A DNA stretch of 30,748 nucleotides from Burkholderiales bacterium (GCA_016703325.1 JADJCH010000070.1:1-30748); one strand, 5' to 3'; shown: positions 6,761-17,300, counted from the first letter of the stretch. The notes: a model not told the origin generated them from the letters alone. Numbers and translations are program-made.

Positions 6761-8503
6761 TCAGGGGGCCTTGCAAATGAAGCTGTCCGCGGCATCCAGG
6801 CTGCCGCTGCCCTTGTAGGTGGACACGCTGGGCCAGGGGCACAGGGTGCGACCACGGTTCGGCGCCCAGTCGGCGGGCACTTCCGCATTCACGCCTCCTG
6901 CGTTGCCGGCACCGCGGGCGCTGGCACTCAGACCGGCGGGCGCCTCGCCCTGCTCGACCCAGCGCACCAGCGGCGCCAGCGCATCGAACTGGTCGGTGGC
7001 GGGGCCGCCACTGCAGTGCGCCATGCCGGGCACCGGGAAGTAGCGTGCGAAGTCGGCCGAGCGGCCGCCCAGCGCGCGGTCGAGCCGCTGCATGTAGGCC
7101 ACCGTGTCGTCGTGCGAGAAGATCGCATCGCTCACGCCGTGGAAGACCAGCATCTTGGCGCCCCGGCTGCGCAGCGATGCCAGGTTGGCCGGGTTGTCCT
7201 TGCCCGGCGGGGTGATGACGGTGTCGGCCGATTCACCAAAGGCCGGATCCACCGCGTAGATCGCCTTGTAGCCGTCTTCGACATCCAGGTTGAAGGGGTT
7301 CACCGAGCGCGGCGGGGACATGAAGATGTAGCCCGCGCCGGGGTCCAGGATCTGCGAGTTGACGAACTTCCACTGCGCCCAGTTGGCTCCGGAGATGCCG
7401 CTGTCCCAGGGGAAGCTGCTGTAGATCGGCTGGCCGCCGGGCGTCTTGCCGCCGGCCTGCACACGGGTGAGCAGGCGCTTCTGCGCCTCGCTCAGGCACT
7501 GCCCGTTGCGTTCACTGCTGCAGGTGGGCACGTCGCGTGCCAGGTCGAAGGCCGACTGGCAGGCCGCGGTGGCGGAAACGATGCCATCGCGCGCGCCATC
7601 CAGCACGTCGCAGCGCTGGACGATGGCGCGCGAGACGGTGGCCCGCTCGGCCGCGGTGAGCGCGCTGCCGAGGTCGGGGATGCGCACGTTGGGCGCAAAG
7701 GGATGCGCGACAGCGGCCTCCGGCGTCGCAAGGGCCTTCCACTGCGGCGCCGCCCAGAGTTGCGCCAGGGCCGCATTCGGCAGCCGATAGCCGGGCGCCC
7801 CGACCAGGTAGCCGTCGTACTGGTCGCCGTAGCGGGCCGCGGCCACCAGGGTGTGGCGCCCGCCGTTGGAGCAGCCGCCGATGTAGGAGCGCTCCGGCCC
7901 CTTGCCGTAGGCCGCCGCGATCAGGGCCTTGGCCATCGGGGTGAGTGCCCCGACCGCCTGGTAGCCATAGTCGGCGCGGGCCTGGGGCTCGGCGCCGAAG
8001 CGCGGGTTCTGGCGCCCGGTGTGTCCGGCGTCCGAACTGATGACGGCAAAGCCCTGCGCCAGCGCACCGGTGAGCGGCCCGCCACCCAGGGCGCCCAGCG
8101 CCGGGTGCACCACACCGTCGATGCCGCCGTTGGCCTGGTGATAGAAGCGGCCGTTCCAGGCCTGCGGCAGGCGCATCTCGAAGCCGATGGCGTAGTCCTG
8201 CCCATCGCTGCCCTTGCGCGGCTTCATCCTGCCCTTGACCAGGCAGTGCGCTGCGACCGCATGGCCGTTGGGCGTGACGGGACCGGCCGCCACCGCGGCG
8301 GCGCTGTCCAGCAGGGTGTCAGCGAAGCGGAACTGGCTGACCAGCGCCTCGCAGCGGCTCAGTGCGGCACCCGTGGCAGCCGCCAGGCGTGCCACCGACT
8401 TGCCGGAATCCGGGCGGTTGTCCGGGCCGGTGGCGGCGCAGCCTGCCAGCAGAGCCACCGCGGCCAGGGCGGCCGAGGTGGACACGGGGAAAGTGGCTTG
8501 CAT
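6761..8503 (-). CDS. tannase / feruloyl esterase / MHETase-family lipoprotein
   Basis: 580 residues. The N-terminus is a lipoprotein signal: a hydrophobic stretch then LLAGC with the acylated cysteine at 22, so the enzyme is predicted to be membrane-anchored in the cell envelope. The alpha/beta-hydrolase nucleophile is S212 in GGCSNGGR, the acid is D459 in HGVSDAIF and the base H496 in MAHCSGG. C211 and C497 next to Ser and His form the active-site disulfide (CS-D-HC) that defines this family, and DVLDGARDG (299-307) matches the lid calcium site. Members cleave aromatic esters: galloyl esters, feruloyl esters, or mono(hydroxyethyl) terephthalate. The exact ester is unknown, but a released gallate or protocatechuate-type acid would feed LigAB, encoded 19 bases downstream. 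AGGAGA precedes the start. Confidence 0.92.
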   Translation of the reverse strand: MQATFPVSTSAALAAVALLAGCAATGPDNRPDSGKSVARLAAATGAALSRCEALVSQFRFADTLLDSAAAVAAGPVTPNGHAVAAHCLVKGRMKPRKGSDGQDYAIGFEMRLPQAWNGRFYHQANGGIDGVVHPALGALGGGPLTGALAQGFAVISSDAGHTGRQNPRFGAEPQARADYGYQAVGALTPMAKALIAAAYGKGPERSYIGGCSNGGRHTLVAAARYGDQYDGYLVGAPGYRLPNAALAQLWAAPQWKALATPEAAVAHPFAPNVRIPDLGSALTAAERATVSRAIVQRCDVLDGARDGIVSATAACQSAFDLARDVPTCSSERNGQCLSEAQKRLLTRVQAGGKTPGGQPIYSSFPWDSGISGANWAQWKFVNSQILDPGAGYIFMSPPRSVNPFNLDVEDGYKAIYAVDPAFGESADTVITPPGKDNPANLASLRSRGAKMLVFHGVSDAIFSHDDTVAYMQRLDRALGGRSADFARYFPVPGMAHCSGGPATDQFDALAPLVRWVEQGEAPAGLSASARGAGNAGGVNAEVPADWAPNRGRTLCPWPSVSTYKGSGSLDAADSFICKAP

Positions 8504-8562
8504 GGTGAAGTCTCCTCTTTTTGTTCCATCCGGGCAGCGCTGCCTGCTGGCGCGGCCCGTCG

Positions 8563-9510
8563 TCAGGCGACCTCGTCCGGCCAGTACAGCTTCATCGGGT
8601 TGTCCACCAGCAGCTTCTTCTGCAGCTCGGCGGTCGGAGCGATCTGCGGGATGAAGTCCACCAGCAGGCCATCATCGGGCATGTGGTCCTTCAGGTTGGG
8701 GTGCGGCCAGTCGGTGCCCCAGAGTACGCGGTCGGGGAACTCCTCGACCACCTTGCGGGCGAAGGGCACCACGTCCTGGTAGGCCGCCTGCTCCCCATTG
8801 AGGGCCTTGGGGCCGGTGAGGGACAGGCGCTCCGGGCAGCTCACCTTGCTCCAGACGTTCGGGTGCTGGCGCATGAACTTCAGGAACAGCTCGAACTCCG
8901 GGCCGAAATCGTTTCCATTCATGGGCTTGCTCACGTCCGGGCGGCCCATGTGGTCCACCACCACCGTGGTCGGCAGCGCGGTGAAGAAGTCCCACAACTC
9001 GGGCAGGTCCACCGCCTCGAAGTAGATGACCACGTGCCAGCCCAGCTGGCCGATGCGGCCGGCGATCTCCATCAGCTCGTCCTTGGGCGTGAAGTCCACC
9101 AGCCGCTTGACGAAGTTGAAGCGCACGCCGCGCACACCGGCGTTGTGCAGGGCCTGCAGCTCTTCGTCCGTCACCGAGCGTTTGACCGTGGCCACGCCGC
9201 GCGCCTTGCCGCCGCTGCTCAGGCAGGCATCGACCATCGCGCGGTTGTCGGCGCCGTGGCAGGTGGCCTGCACGACCACGTTGCGGGCGAAGCCCAGGTG
9301 GTCGCGCAGCGCATAGAGCTCGGCCTTGCCGGCGTCGCAGGGCGTGTACTTGCGCTCCGGCGCGTAGGGAAACTCGGCGCCGGGCCCGAAGACATGGCAG
9401 TGCGCGTCCACCGCACCCGCGGGCAGCTGGAACCGGGGCTGGCTCGGGCCGGTGTACCAGTCCAGCCAGCCGGCGGTCTTGGTGAAGTCTCCGGAAGTGT
9501 TTTTGCTCAT
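8563..9510 (-). CDS. ligI: 2-pyrone-4,6-dicarboxylate hydrolase (LigI/PmdD)
   Basis: 315-residue amidohydrolase-superfamily enzyme that opens the pyrone ring of PDC to give 4-oxalomesaconate. The HxH motif is H37-H39 in VDAHCHVFGPG, and the late Asp is in LWGTDWPHP. The YAPERKYTPCDA, FNFVKRLVDFTPK and WSKVSCPERLS stretches are characteristic of LigI rather than of other amidohydrolases. PDC is made by LigC from protocatechuate, and non-enzymatically after gallate cleavage, so LigI serves both substrates. AAGGA precedes the start; the stop of the DUF1932 gene is three bases upstream. The 59-base gap to the tannase gene holds only that gene's ribosome site. Confidence 0.95.
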   Translation of the reverse strand: MSKNTSGDFTKTAGWLDWYTGPSQPRFQLPAGAVDAHCHVFGPGAEFPYAPERKYTPCDAGKAELYALRDHLGFARNVVVQATCHGADNRAMVDACLSSGGKARGVATVKRSVTDEELQALHNAGVRGVRFNFVKRLVDFTPKDELMEIAGRIGQLGWHVVIYFEAVDLPELWDFFTALPTTVVVDHMGRPDVSKPMNGNDFGPEFELFLKFMRQHPNVWSKVSCPERLSLTGPKALNGEQAAYQDVVPFARKVVEEFPDRVLWGTDWPHPNLKDHMPDDGLLVDFIPQIAPTAELQKKLLVDNPMKLYWPDEVA

Positions 9511-9513
9511 GGG

Positions 9514-10470
9514 TCAGTCCTTGCAGGAATTCGCTTGCGAGAGGATGCGGTCCGTCACCGCCTTGGTGAGAAGGCGGTCCGCTTCCTGCCGCCAATCGGG
9601 GCTGCGGGCAAAGCCCGGGCTGCTGCGCTCGCCGAACAGCCCGGCGTCGGCCAGGTCGGCCACCCAGGCCTGGCGCTCGGCGGTGCCGGCGGCGCTCCAG
9701 GGCATCAGGCCGGCTTCGCGCACCGTTTCGGCCACCTCGCGCACCTCCTCGCTGCGGCGGCGGCCGTGTTCAATCACGCGCTGGAAGAAGTAGGCCGCCT
9801 GCTTTTCCCAGTCGATGCCGGGAAAGGTTTCCTGCAGCGAGGCGATCACCGCGTCCTCGACCCCGTAGTGCCGCGCCGCGGTGAAGCTCTCGATGACCAT
9901 GGCCTCCAGGCCCTTGATCATCACGCTGCGGCACATCTTGGTGGCCGAAGCGACGCCCAGGCGCTCGCTGTGCGCCGTGGCGGCAAAGCCCAGGCGGTTC
10001 AGCAGCGGGGCCAGTTCGGCCGCAGCGGCGCCGCCCAGCAGCAGCGGCACTTTGATCCGGTAGGGCGGCACGCTGGTCATCACTGCGCCCTCGACGTAAC
10101 GACCGCCCGCGGCGTCGACCGTCGCTGCGGCGCGCCGCTTGGCGCCGGGCGAGGCGGAGTTGACATCGAGGAAGAAGGCGCCCGGCTTCAGCCCGGTGGC
10201 GCAGGCCTCGGCCACCGCCACCGCCTGGCTGGCGGTCACCGCGCTGACGATCAAGTCCGCGTCACGTGCCAGGTCGGCGGGGTCATCGGCCAGCGCCACG
10301 CCGTTGTCCAGGGCGTGGACACGCAGCGCAGGCGCGGTGTCGGCGGCGTCGAGCTTGCGGTCGTAAGCGCTGACGGTGCAGCCCTGCGCGCGCAGGTCCT
10401 CGGCCAGGATGCGGCCGACCTCGCCGTAGCCGACCAGACCGATGTGCCAATGCGCAGGGTGGGAGTTCAT
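9514..10470 (-). CDS. NAD(P)-binding 6-phosphogluconate-dehydrogenase-like protein with DUF1932 domain
   Basis: 318 residues. The N-terminal Rossmann domain starts with IGLVGYGEVGRILAEDL (residues 10-26) and has the beta-hydroxyacid-dehydrogenase-like DVNSASPGAKR segment; the catalytic-lysine region may be GVASATKMCRSVMIKGLEA. The C-terminal helical part resembles DUF1932. Relatives of this type occur in protocatechuate 4,5-cleavage gene clusters, but I know of no established reaction. It lies between ligK and ligI (43 bases and 3 bases away), so it is almost certainly expressed with them. It could reduce or oxidise a keto-acid intermediate or side product such as oxalomesaconate or 4-carboxy-4-hydroxy-2-oxoadipate; this is inference only. 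Confidence 0.85.
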   Translation of the reverse strand: MNSHPAHWHIGLVGYGEVGRILAEDLRAQGCTVSAYDRKLDAADTAPALRVHALDNGVALADDPADLARDADLIVSAVTASQAVAVAEACATGLKPGAFFLDVNSASPGAKRRAAATVDAAGGRYVEGAVMTSVPPYRIKVPLLLGGAAAAELAPLLNRLGFAATAHSERLGVASATKMCRSVMIKGLEAMVIESFTAARHYGVEDAVIASLQETFPGIDWEKQAAYFFQRVIEHGRRRSEEVREVAETVREAGLMPWSAAGTAERQAWVADLADAGLFGERSSPGFARSPDWRQEADRLLTKAVTDRILSQANSCKD

Positions 10471-10513
10471 TGCGCCCCGTCGACTCGCGCAGCAGGAAGA
10501 TGCATGGTGCGAT

Positions 10514-11197
10514 TCAGTCGATGTACTTCAGGCCGGCGGCAGCCAGCGGCTCGCGCATCCTGTACATGTCCAGGCCGAGCACACCGGAGGCGAGCTGGTC
10601 GCGCTTGGCGCCTTCGTTGGCTTCGCGCTTTGCGGCGGCCTCCAGCGTTGAGGCGGCCAGGTCCCTGGGCACGCAGACCACGCCGTCGTCGTCGGCCACC
10701 ACCACATCGCCCGGGTTGACCCAGGCACCGGCGCAGACGATGGGGATGTTGACCGAGCCCGGCGTCGCCTTGATCGTGCCCTTGGAGGAGATGTAGCGGC
10801 TCCACACCGGGAAGCCCATCTCGCGCAGGAACTTGGTGTCGCGCACACCGGCTTCGATGATCAGGCCGCGCGCACCGCGGGCCATGAAGCTGGTGGCCAG
10901 CAGGTCACCGAAGTAGCCGTCGCTGCAATCGGCGGTGACGGTGGCCACCACGATGTCGCCGGGCTGAATCTGCTCGGCCGCCACATGCATCATCCAGTTG
11001 TCGCCGGGCTGCAGCAGCACGGTCACCGCGGTGCCGCTGACCGACTTGTCCTGCTGGATCGGCCGCATGTAGGGCTTCATCAGGCCCACCCGTCCCATCG
11101 CCTCATGCACCGTGGCCGAACCGAAGGCCGCCAGTGCATCGGCGGTGGCGCGTTCGGCCCGGTTGATGTGGCGGTAGACGACACCGAGTTGATACAT
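10514..11197 (-). CDS. ligK: 4-carboxy-4-hydroxy-2-oxoadipate aldolase / oxaloacetate decarboxylase (LigK/PmdF)
   Basis: 227 residues, RraA-like class II (metal-dependent) pyruvate aldolase. It splits 4-carboxy-4-hydroxy-2-oxoadipate into pyruvate and oxaloacetate, the last step of the pathway, and the family also decarboxylates oxaloacetate. The signature GYFGDLLATSFMARGARGLI (residues 94-113) carries the metal/substrate loop, and EAGVRDT gives the conserved R119-D120 pair. The start is the ATG at 11195-11197, with CGGAGA upstream; codons further 5' are proline-rich and not LigK-like. It is the first gene of the ligK-DUF1932-ligI-tannase-ligABC unit, and the shared control element lies 120-170 bases upstream. 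Confidence 0.95.
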   Translation of the reverse strand: MYQLGVVYRHINRAERATADALAAFGSATVHEAMGRVGLMKPYMRPIQQDKSVSGTAVTVLLQPGDNWMMHVAAEQIQPGDIVVATVTADCSDGYFGDLLATSFMARGARGLIIEAGVRDTKFLREMGFPVWSRYISSKGTIKATPGSVNIPIVCAGAWVNPGDVVVADDDGVVCVPRDLAASTLEAAAKREANEGAKRDQLASGVLGLDMYRMREPLAAAGLKYID

Positions 11198-11688
11198 GGC
11201 GGGCTCTCCGGGGGCAGGCTGGGGTGGGTGAGGAGGGGCGTGTCGGAGGAGGTTCTGGGTGGGCGAACGACTTCCAACAGGATCCAAGGGGAGAGGCGAT
11301 TCTGGCGAGCTGCAGCCATGCCGACCATGCACCACGCTGACTAGCAGCTATCCCGCTTCGGCATGGGGAGCCGCGAAAGTGCTGTCGATTTCAGGCGACA
11401 CTTCACAATGACGAATGCGGCACCACCGTATGAGACGCCTTTCGGGCCGGGGCCAGTCAGCAACGGCACAGAAAGTGGTGGCACAGTGTTCTGCTCGGGA
11501 ACAGGCTCGCTGCCGATCCACACCTTGAAGGTGGGTTTGGCGGGGCCCTACCGCGCAGCGCAGCCTGGTCACCGCAGCGACCGACAAGACGGCACAGCGG
11601 CAGCCAGCAGGAGACAACCCGGCCACGAGCCGAATCACGACTCACCATCGGGCCCGGCCCGAACCTCACGACCCACGGAGTTGCGTGC
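11198..11688. promoter_or_regulatory. divergent intergenic region between ligK and icd
   Basis: 491 bases without a convincing gene. The ligK-proximal half holds the shared dyad element at 11316-11366. The icd-proximal half holds a small palindrome, CACCTT-G-AAGGTG at 11521-11533, of unknown role, and a GGAG-like site just before the icd ATG. Short open frames on both strands have no family resemblance and no good ribosome site. Promoters for both genes must lie here, but I could not pick -35/-10 boxes with confidence. Confidence 0.6.
11316..11366 (-). promoter_or_regulatory. putative LysR-type operator upstream of ligK (copy 1 of a shared 51-bp block)
   Basis: The core is the interrupted dyad ATCCCGCTTCGGCAT at 11350-11364, which fits the T-N11-A rule for LysR-type binding sites. 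CTAGC and TATC lie beside it, and ATGCCGACCA lies 23 bases from CTAG on the promoter-proximal side. The same parts in the same spacing recur at 15874-15924 before the other lig unit. The block is about 120 bases upstream of the ligK start codon. A LysR regulator is encoded at 15950-16882. Confidence 0.7.
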
Positions 11689-13926
<2,238 letters not shown>

Positions 13927-13949
13927 GTCCCCTCTCGACCATGAAAATG

Positions 13950-13973
13950 GCCACCCTCGGGTGGCTTTTTTTT
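13950..13973 (+). terminator. rho-independent terminator of icd
   Basis: Perfect 7-bp stem GCCACCC (13950-13956) and GGGTGGC (13959-13965) with a TC loop, followed by eight T (13966-13973), 24 bases after the icd stop. On the other strand the stem is followed by CCATTTTC, so it may weakly terminate - strand transcription leaving ligJ as well. Confidence 0.93.
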
Positions 13974-14022
13974 CCCCAATGACGCCGGACAGGGGCGCCC
14001 GTCCGGCGCCGGTCTGTCCGCC

Positions 14023-15051
14023 TCAGCGCCCCTTGGCCTTCAGCTGGGCATCCAGCCGGCTGAACACGCGGCGGGCGTTGCCTTCGTAGACCATCCACTT
14101 CTCCTCGGCGGTGAGGATGGTGGAGGCCTCGATGTAGCGCTTGGTGTCGTCGTAGGAGTGGCCGGTCTGCGGGTCGATGCCGCGCACGGCGCCGATCATC
14201 TCGCTGGCGAACAGCACGTTCTTGGCCGGGATCACCTTGGTGAGCAGGTCGATGCCGGGCTGGTGGTACACGCAGGTGTCGAAGTAGATGTTGTTGAGCA
14301 GGTGATCGTCCAGCAGCGGCTTCTTCAGCTCCTGCGCGAGGCCGCGGAAGCGGCCCCAGTGGTAAGGAGCGGCGCCGCCGCCGTGGGGGATCAGGAACTT
14401 CAGTGTCGGGAAGTCCTTGAACAGGTCGCCCTGCAGGCACTGCATGAAGGCGGTGGTGTCGGCGTTCAGGTAGTGCGCGCCGGTGGTGTGGAAGCAGGCG
14501 TTGCAGCTGGTGCTGACGTGGATCATCGCCGGGATGTCGTACTCGACCATCTTCTCGTAGATGGGGTACCAGCTGCGGTCGGTCAGCGGCGGGCTGGTCC
14601 AGTGGCCGCCGGAGGGGTCCGGGTTGAGGTTCAGGCCGACGTTGCCGTACTGCTCGACGCACTTGACCAGCTCGGGGATGCAGGTGGCGGGGTCCACGCC
14701 CGGGCTTTGCGGCAGCATCGCGGCCGGCACGAAGTGGTCCGGGAAGAGCTGGCTGACGCGGTGGCAGAGTTCGTTGCAGATCGCGGCCCAGGTCGAGCTG
14801 ACGTTGAAGTCGCCGATGTGGTGGGCCATGAAGCTGGCGCGCGGGCTGAAGATGGTCAGGTCGCTGCCGCGCTCGCGCATCTTGGCCAGCTGGTTCAGCT
14901 CGATGGTCTCGCGCAGCTCGTCGTCGCTGATCTTCAGGTCGCTGACCTTCGGCATGACGGCCGGGTCCTGGATCCCGGCGATCTGCTGGTTGCGCCAGTT
15001 CTCCAGCGCCTTGGGTGCGGTGGTGTAGTGGCCGTGGACGTCGATGATCAT
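14023..15051 (-). CDS. ligJ: 4-oxalomesaconate hydratase (LigJ/PmdE)
   Basis: 342-residue amidohydrolase-superfamily member that hydrates oxalomesaconate to 4-carboxy-4-hydroxy-2-oxoadipate, the substrate of LigK. From the start chosen (ATG at 15049-15051, AGGAGA upstream), the zinc ligands fall at the numbers I recall for Sphingobium LigJ: H6 and H8 in DVHGHYT, H178 in AMIHVS and E284 in FASEMIGA. The Glu in place of the usual amidohydrolase Asp is a LigJ trait. It is the last gene of the second lig unit, 74 bases downstream of the ModA-like gene, and it ends against the icd terminator. Confidence 0.95.
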   Translation of the reverse strand: MIIDVHGHYTTAPKALENWRNQQIAGIQDPAVMPKVSDLKISDDELRETIELNQLAKMRERGSDLTIFSPRASFMAHHIGDFNVSSTWAAICNELCHRVSQLFPDHFVPAAMLPQSPGVDPATCIPELVKCVEQYGNVGLNLNPDPSGGHWTSPPLTDRSWYPIYEKMVEYDIPAMIHVSTSCNACFHTTGAHYLNADTTAFMQCLQGDLFKDFPTLKFLIPHGGGAAPYHWGRFRGLAQELKKPLLDDHLLNNIYFDTCVYHQPGIDLLTKVIPAKNVLFASEMIGAVRGIDPQTGHSYDDTKRYIEASTILTAEEKWMVYEGNARRVFSRLDAQLKAKGR

Positions 15052-15125
15052 CTCGGGGTCTCCTGGGGGAAATTCGGTTCGTGGGTGAAGGACGGCGAGG
15101 GCAGGGCTTCGGTGCGGCCCGGCAC

Positions 15126-15818
15126 TCAAGCCGGATCCATGCCCTGGCGCTGCTTGGCGGGGCTGGCGGCCGGCGAGGCCAGGTAGGCCAGCATCGCGCG
15201 AACCGCGTCGGGTTGGGGGCAGGCGGTGCAAATGCCGGCGGAGAAGGTGGTGGTGATCTGGATGGTCTCCGGCAGCGCGCCCAGCAGGTCGATGCCGGGG
15301 ACGTGGATCAGCTCGGACAGCTGCTGGAAGCCCAGCTCGATCTCGCCGCGCGCCACCAGCGCACCCACCGGCACACCGGGGGTGGCGACCACGGTGCGGT
15401 CCTTGAGCGACTCGGCCAGGCCCCAGCGCTCGAACAGCCTGGCCAGCGCCACGCCGCTCGGGCCGGTGGAGTAGCCGACCGTGCGCGCGGCGCTCACCGC
15501 GGCCTTGACGGCCGCTTCGGTGGACAGGTCGGGGCGCGGCGCACCGGCGCGCACCGCCACCGCGACCCCGGAGCGCACCAGGTCGACCCGGCTGCCGGGC
15601 AGCACGCGGCCGGCGGCGATGAGCTTGTCGATGGCCTCGGCCGAGAGGATGACGACGTCGAAGGCCTCGCCCTCCTGCACGCGGCGCGCGGCATCGACGC
15701 CACCGACCGATTCGATCGCCACCGGCACGCCGGTCTCGGCGGAGTAGGCGGTGGCGAGCTCATCGAGCAGCGTTCGCGTGGCCATCGAAGAAATTCCGCG
15801 GATCCCGGCAGGCTGCAT
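15126..15818 (-). CDS. ModA-like substrate-binding-domain protein without signal peptide
   Basis: About 230 residues resembling periplasmic molybdate/sulfate-type binding proteins: IRGISSMATRTLLDELATAY near the start, the ESVGGVDAARRVQEGEAFDVV stretch split around residue 45, and GYSTGPSGVALARLFERWG in the second lobe. There is no hydrophobic signal sequence, so it should be cytoplasmic, and no ABC permease or ATPase is beside it. I chose the ATG at 15816-15818 (GGTGA upstream); one six codons earlier is possible. It lies between the LysR gene and ligJ, behind the shared operator-like block, so it belongs to the lig regulon. It may be an enzyme or an intracellular aromatic-acid sensor; the pathway's missing oxalomesaconate isomerisation is one speculative role. 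Confidence 0.85.
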   Translation of the reverse strand: MQPAGIRGISSMATRTLLDELATAYSAETGVPVAIESVGGVDAARRVQEGEAFDVVILSAEAIDKLIAAGRVLPGSRVDLVRSGVAVAVRAGAPRPDLSTEAAVKAAVSAARTVGYSTGPSGVALARLFERWGLAESLKDRTVVATPGVPVGALVARGEIELGFQQLSELIHVPGIDLLGALPETIQITTTFSAGICTACPQPDAVRAMLAYLASPAASPAKQRQGMDPA

Positions 15819-15873
15819 GGCGAGGTCACCCAGCATCGAAACATGAAGGAGCCCGGATTCTGCGAGGCCGCTC

Positions 15874-15924
15874 CTATGCCGTCCAGGATCGGCGGGGTCT
15901 AGCTGTTATCGCGGCGCGGCATGC
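15874..15924 (-). promoter_or_regulatory. putative LysR-type operator upstream of the ModA-like gene and ligJ (copy 2 of the shared block)
   Basis: The dyad ATCGCGGCGCGGCAT at 15908-15922 again follows the T-N11-A rule, with CTAGCTGTTATC beside it (15899-15910) and ATGCCGTCCA on the promoter-proximal side. Compared with 11341-11365, the 25 bases from CTAG to CATG match at 19 positions, and the ATGCCG motif is at the same distance. It starts about 56 bases from the chosen start codon, between the LysR stop and the gene it would control. Confidence 0.7.
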
Positions 15925-15949
15925 AAAGGACGCCGCTTGGCGGTGGGCT

Positions 15950-16882
15950 TCAGCCCGGTTGGGACTGCGCAGCGGTGCCCTGCGGCAGGGCGCTGACCAG
16001 CTCGGAAAGCACCCGGGTGGCCTGGCGCATCAGGGCGGTGGGGCGTTTGGTGGACGAGCGGGCCAGGCAGATCACGCTGGTCAGTCCGGGTTCCACCAGC
16101 ACCCGGGCGGTGAGCTCGTCGGCACGACCGGAGGCGGCCACCGCACCGGCGGTGAGCACCGCATGACCGTAGCCGGCGCAGACCAGATCGATGATGGCCG
16201 GGATGCTGGACACCTCCCAGGCGATGTCCAGCTGCAGGCCGGCCAGGGTGGCTTCGGTCTCCAGCAGGTTGCGGATGACGTGCTGTCGCTCCGGCACGAT
16301 CAGCGGGTAGTCGGCCAGCTCCCGGTAGGGCAGGGCGCCGCGAGGCTGCGGAGCGGTGCTGGCCGGTCGGTTGCGCGACACCAGGCACAGCGGCTCGCGC
16401 AGCAGCGGTCGCATCTCCAGCGCAGCATGGGCCTGCGGGTTGTGCAGCAGGCCCAGGTCCACCCGGCCGGAGGTGAGCCACTCGGTGATGTGGGCGGTCA
16501 ACCCTTCCACGACCGCCAGTCGGGCCTTGGGCAGGCTGCGACGGAAGGCATCGATCAGCGGCAGGGTGAGCTGGCGGCCCAGCGAGGGCGGCAGGCCGAT
16601 GGTGATGTGGCCGATCGGCTCGTCCCGGCTGGCGCCCATGTCCTCCCGGGCCTGCGCCACATGCTGGAGGATGGCCACCCCATGTTCGAAGAGCCGGCGG
16701 CCCGCTTCAGTGAGGGCCACGCCGCGGCCGTTGCGGGTGAGGAGGTTTTCGCGCAGCTCGATTTCCAGGGCCCGCACCTGGCGGCTCAGCGCCGGCTGGG
16801 CGATGTCCAGCACCTCTGCGGCCCGGCTGAAGCTGCCGAGCTCGGCGACCTGGACGAAGTATTCGAGCTGCTTGAGGTTCAT
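15950..16882 (-). CDS. LysR-family transcriptional regulator, probable controller of the lig genes
   Basis: 310 residues. The N-terminal winged helix-turn-helix (MNLKQLEYFVQVAELGSFSR, then AAEVLDIAQPALSRQVRALE) covers residues 1-60, and a LysR effector-binding domain follows from about 90. The start is the ATG at 16880-16882 with GAGGGG upstream; a GTG two codons earlier is less likely. It is encoded just upstream of the ModA-like/ligJ unit on the same strand, and two copies of a LysR-like operator precede the lig units. In Sphingobium and Comamonas the equivalent operons are controlled by LysR proteins (LigR, PmdR), with pathway compounds as inducers. Identity as the local regulator is inference from position. 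Confidence 0.92.
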   Translation of the reverse strand: MNLKQLEYFVQVAELGSFSRAAEVLDIAQPALSRQVRALEIELRENLLTRNGRGVALTEAGRRLFEHGVAILQHVAQAREDMGASRDEPIGHITIGLPPSLGRQLTLPLIDAFRRSLPKARLAVVEGLTAHITEWLTSGRVDLGLLHNPQAHAALEMRPLLREPLCLVSRNRPASTAPQPRGALPYRELADYPLIVPERQHVIRNLLETEATLAGLQLDIAWEVSSIPAIIDLVCAGYGHAVLTAGAVAASGRADELTARVLVEPGLTSVICLARSSTKRPTALMRQATRVLSELVSALPQGTAAQSQPG

Positions 16883-16948
16883 GAACACCCCTCAACCTGC
16901 AGGCCATCGCCCGTCAGGTCCCCCGAGGGGTCAAGGATGCTGGGGTTC

Positions 16949-17215
16949 TCAGGTCTTGGTGGGCGCGGCCGGATTGGCGCCCGCGGCGGCCATGATCTGG
17001 TCGAGTTCCTTGCAATTGGGTGAGCAGACCATCTGGGTCTTTCCCAGCACCTGCTTGCCCTTGAGCATGGAGCGCGGCCGGTGTTTGCCGCACAGCAGGC
17101 AGGACATGGTGCCACTCACGAAGGCGCCTTTGCCGCCGAAGGGGGAGCCGGGGGCTTTGCTCTTGTAGCGCAGACCATCCGAGTCGATGCGGGTTTTTTC
17201 GTCGTCTTGAGCCAT
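16949..17215 (-). CDS. small conserved protein with a four-cysteine, probably zinc-binding, motif
   Basis: 88 residues. Two cysteine pairs are visible, C-x2-C in SCLLCGKH (about 39-42) and C-x4-C in VCSPNC (about 64-69), spaced like a zinc ribbon. The rest is polar, with a basic middle (HRPRSMLKGKQ) and an Ala/Pro tail. No function is known to me; a nucleic-acid or protein interaction role would be typical of such small zinc proteins, but this is inference. No strong ribosome site precedes the ATG. It lies 66 bases upstream of the LysR gene and 169 bases downstream of the M20 gene, so membership of either operon is unclear. Confidence 0.75.
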   Translation of the reverse strand: MAQDDEKTRIDSDGLRYKSKAPGSPFGGKGAFVSGTMSCLLCGKHRPRSMLKGKQVLGKTQMVCSPNCKELDQIMAAAGANPAAPTKT

Positions 17216-17300
17216 GGAGATTCAACGCTGCGGCGGCCGAAACCGCCGACGTGCTGCCGGTGCAAAACCTGGATTGTCGCGGATCTGGCGGCCGAGCGTG

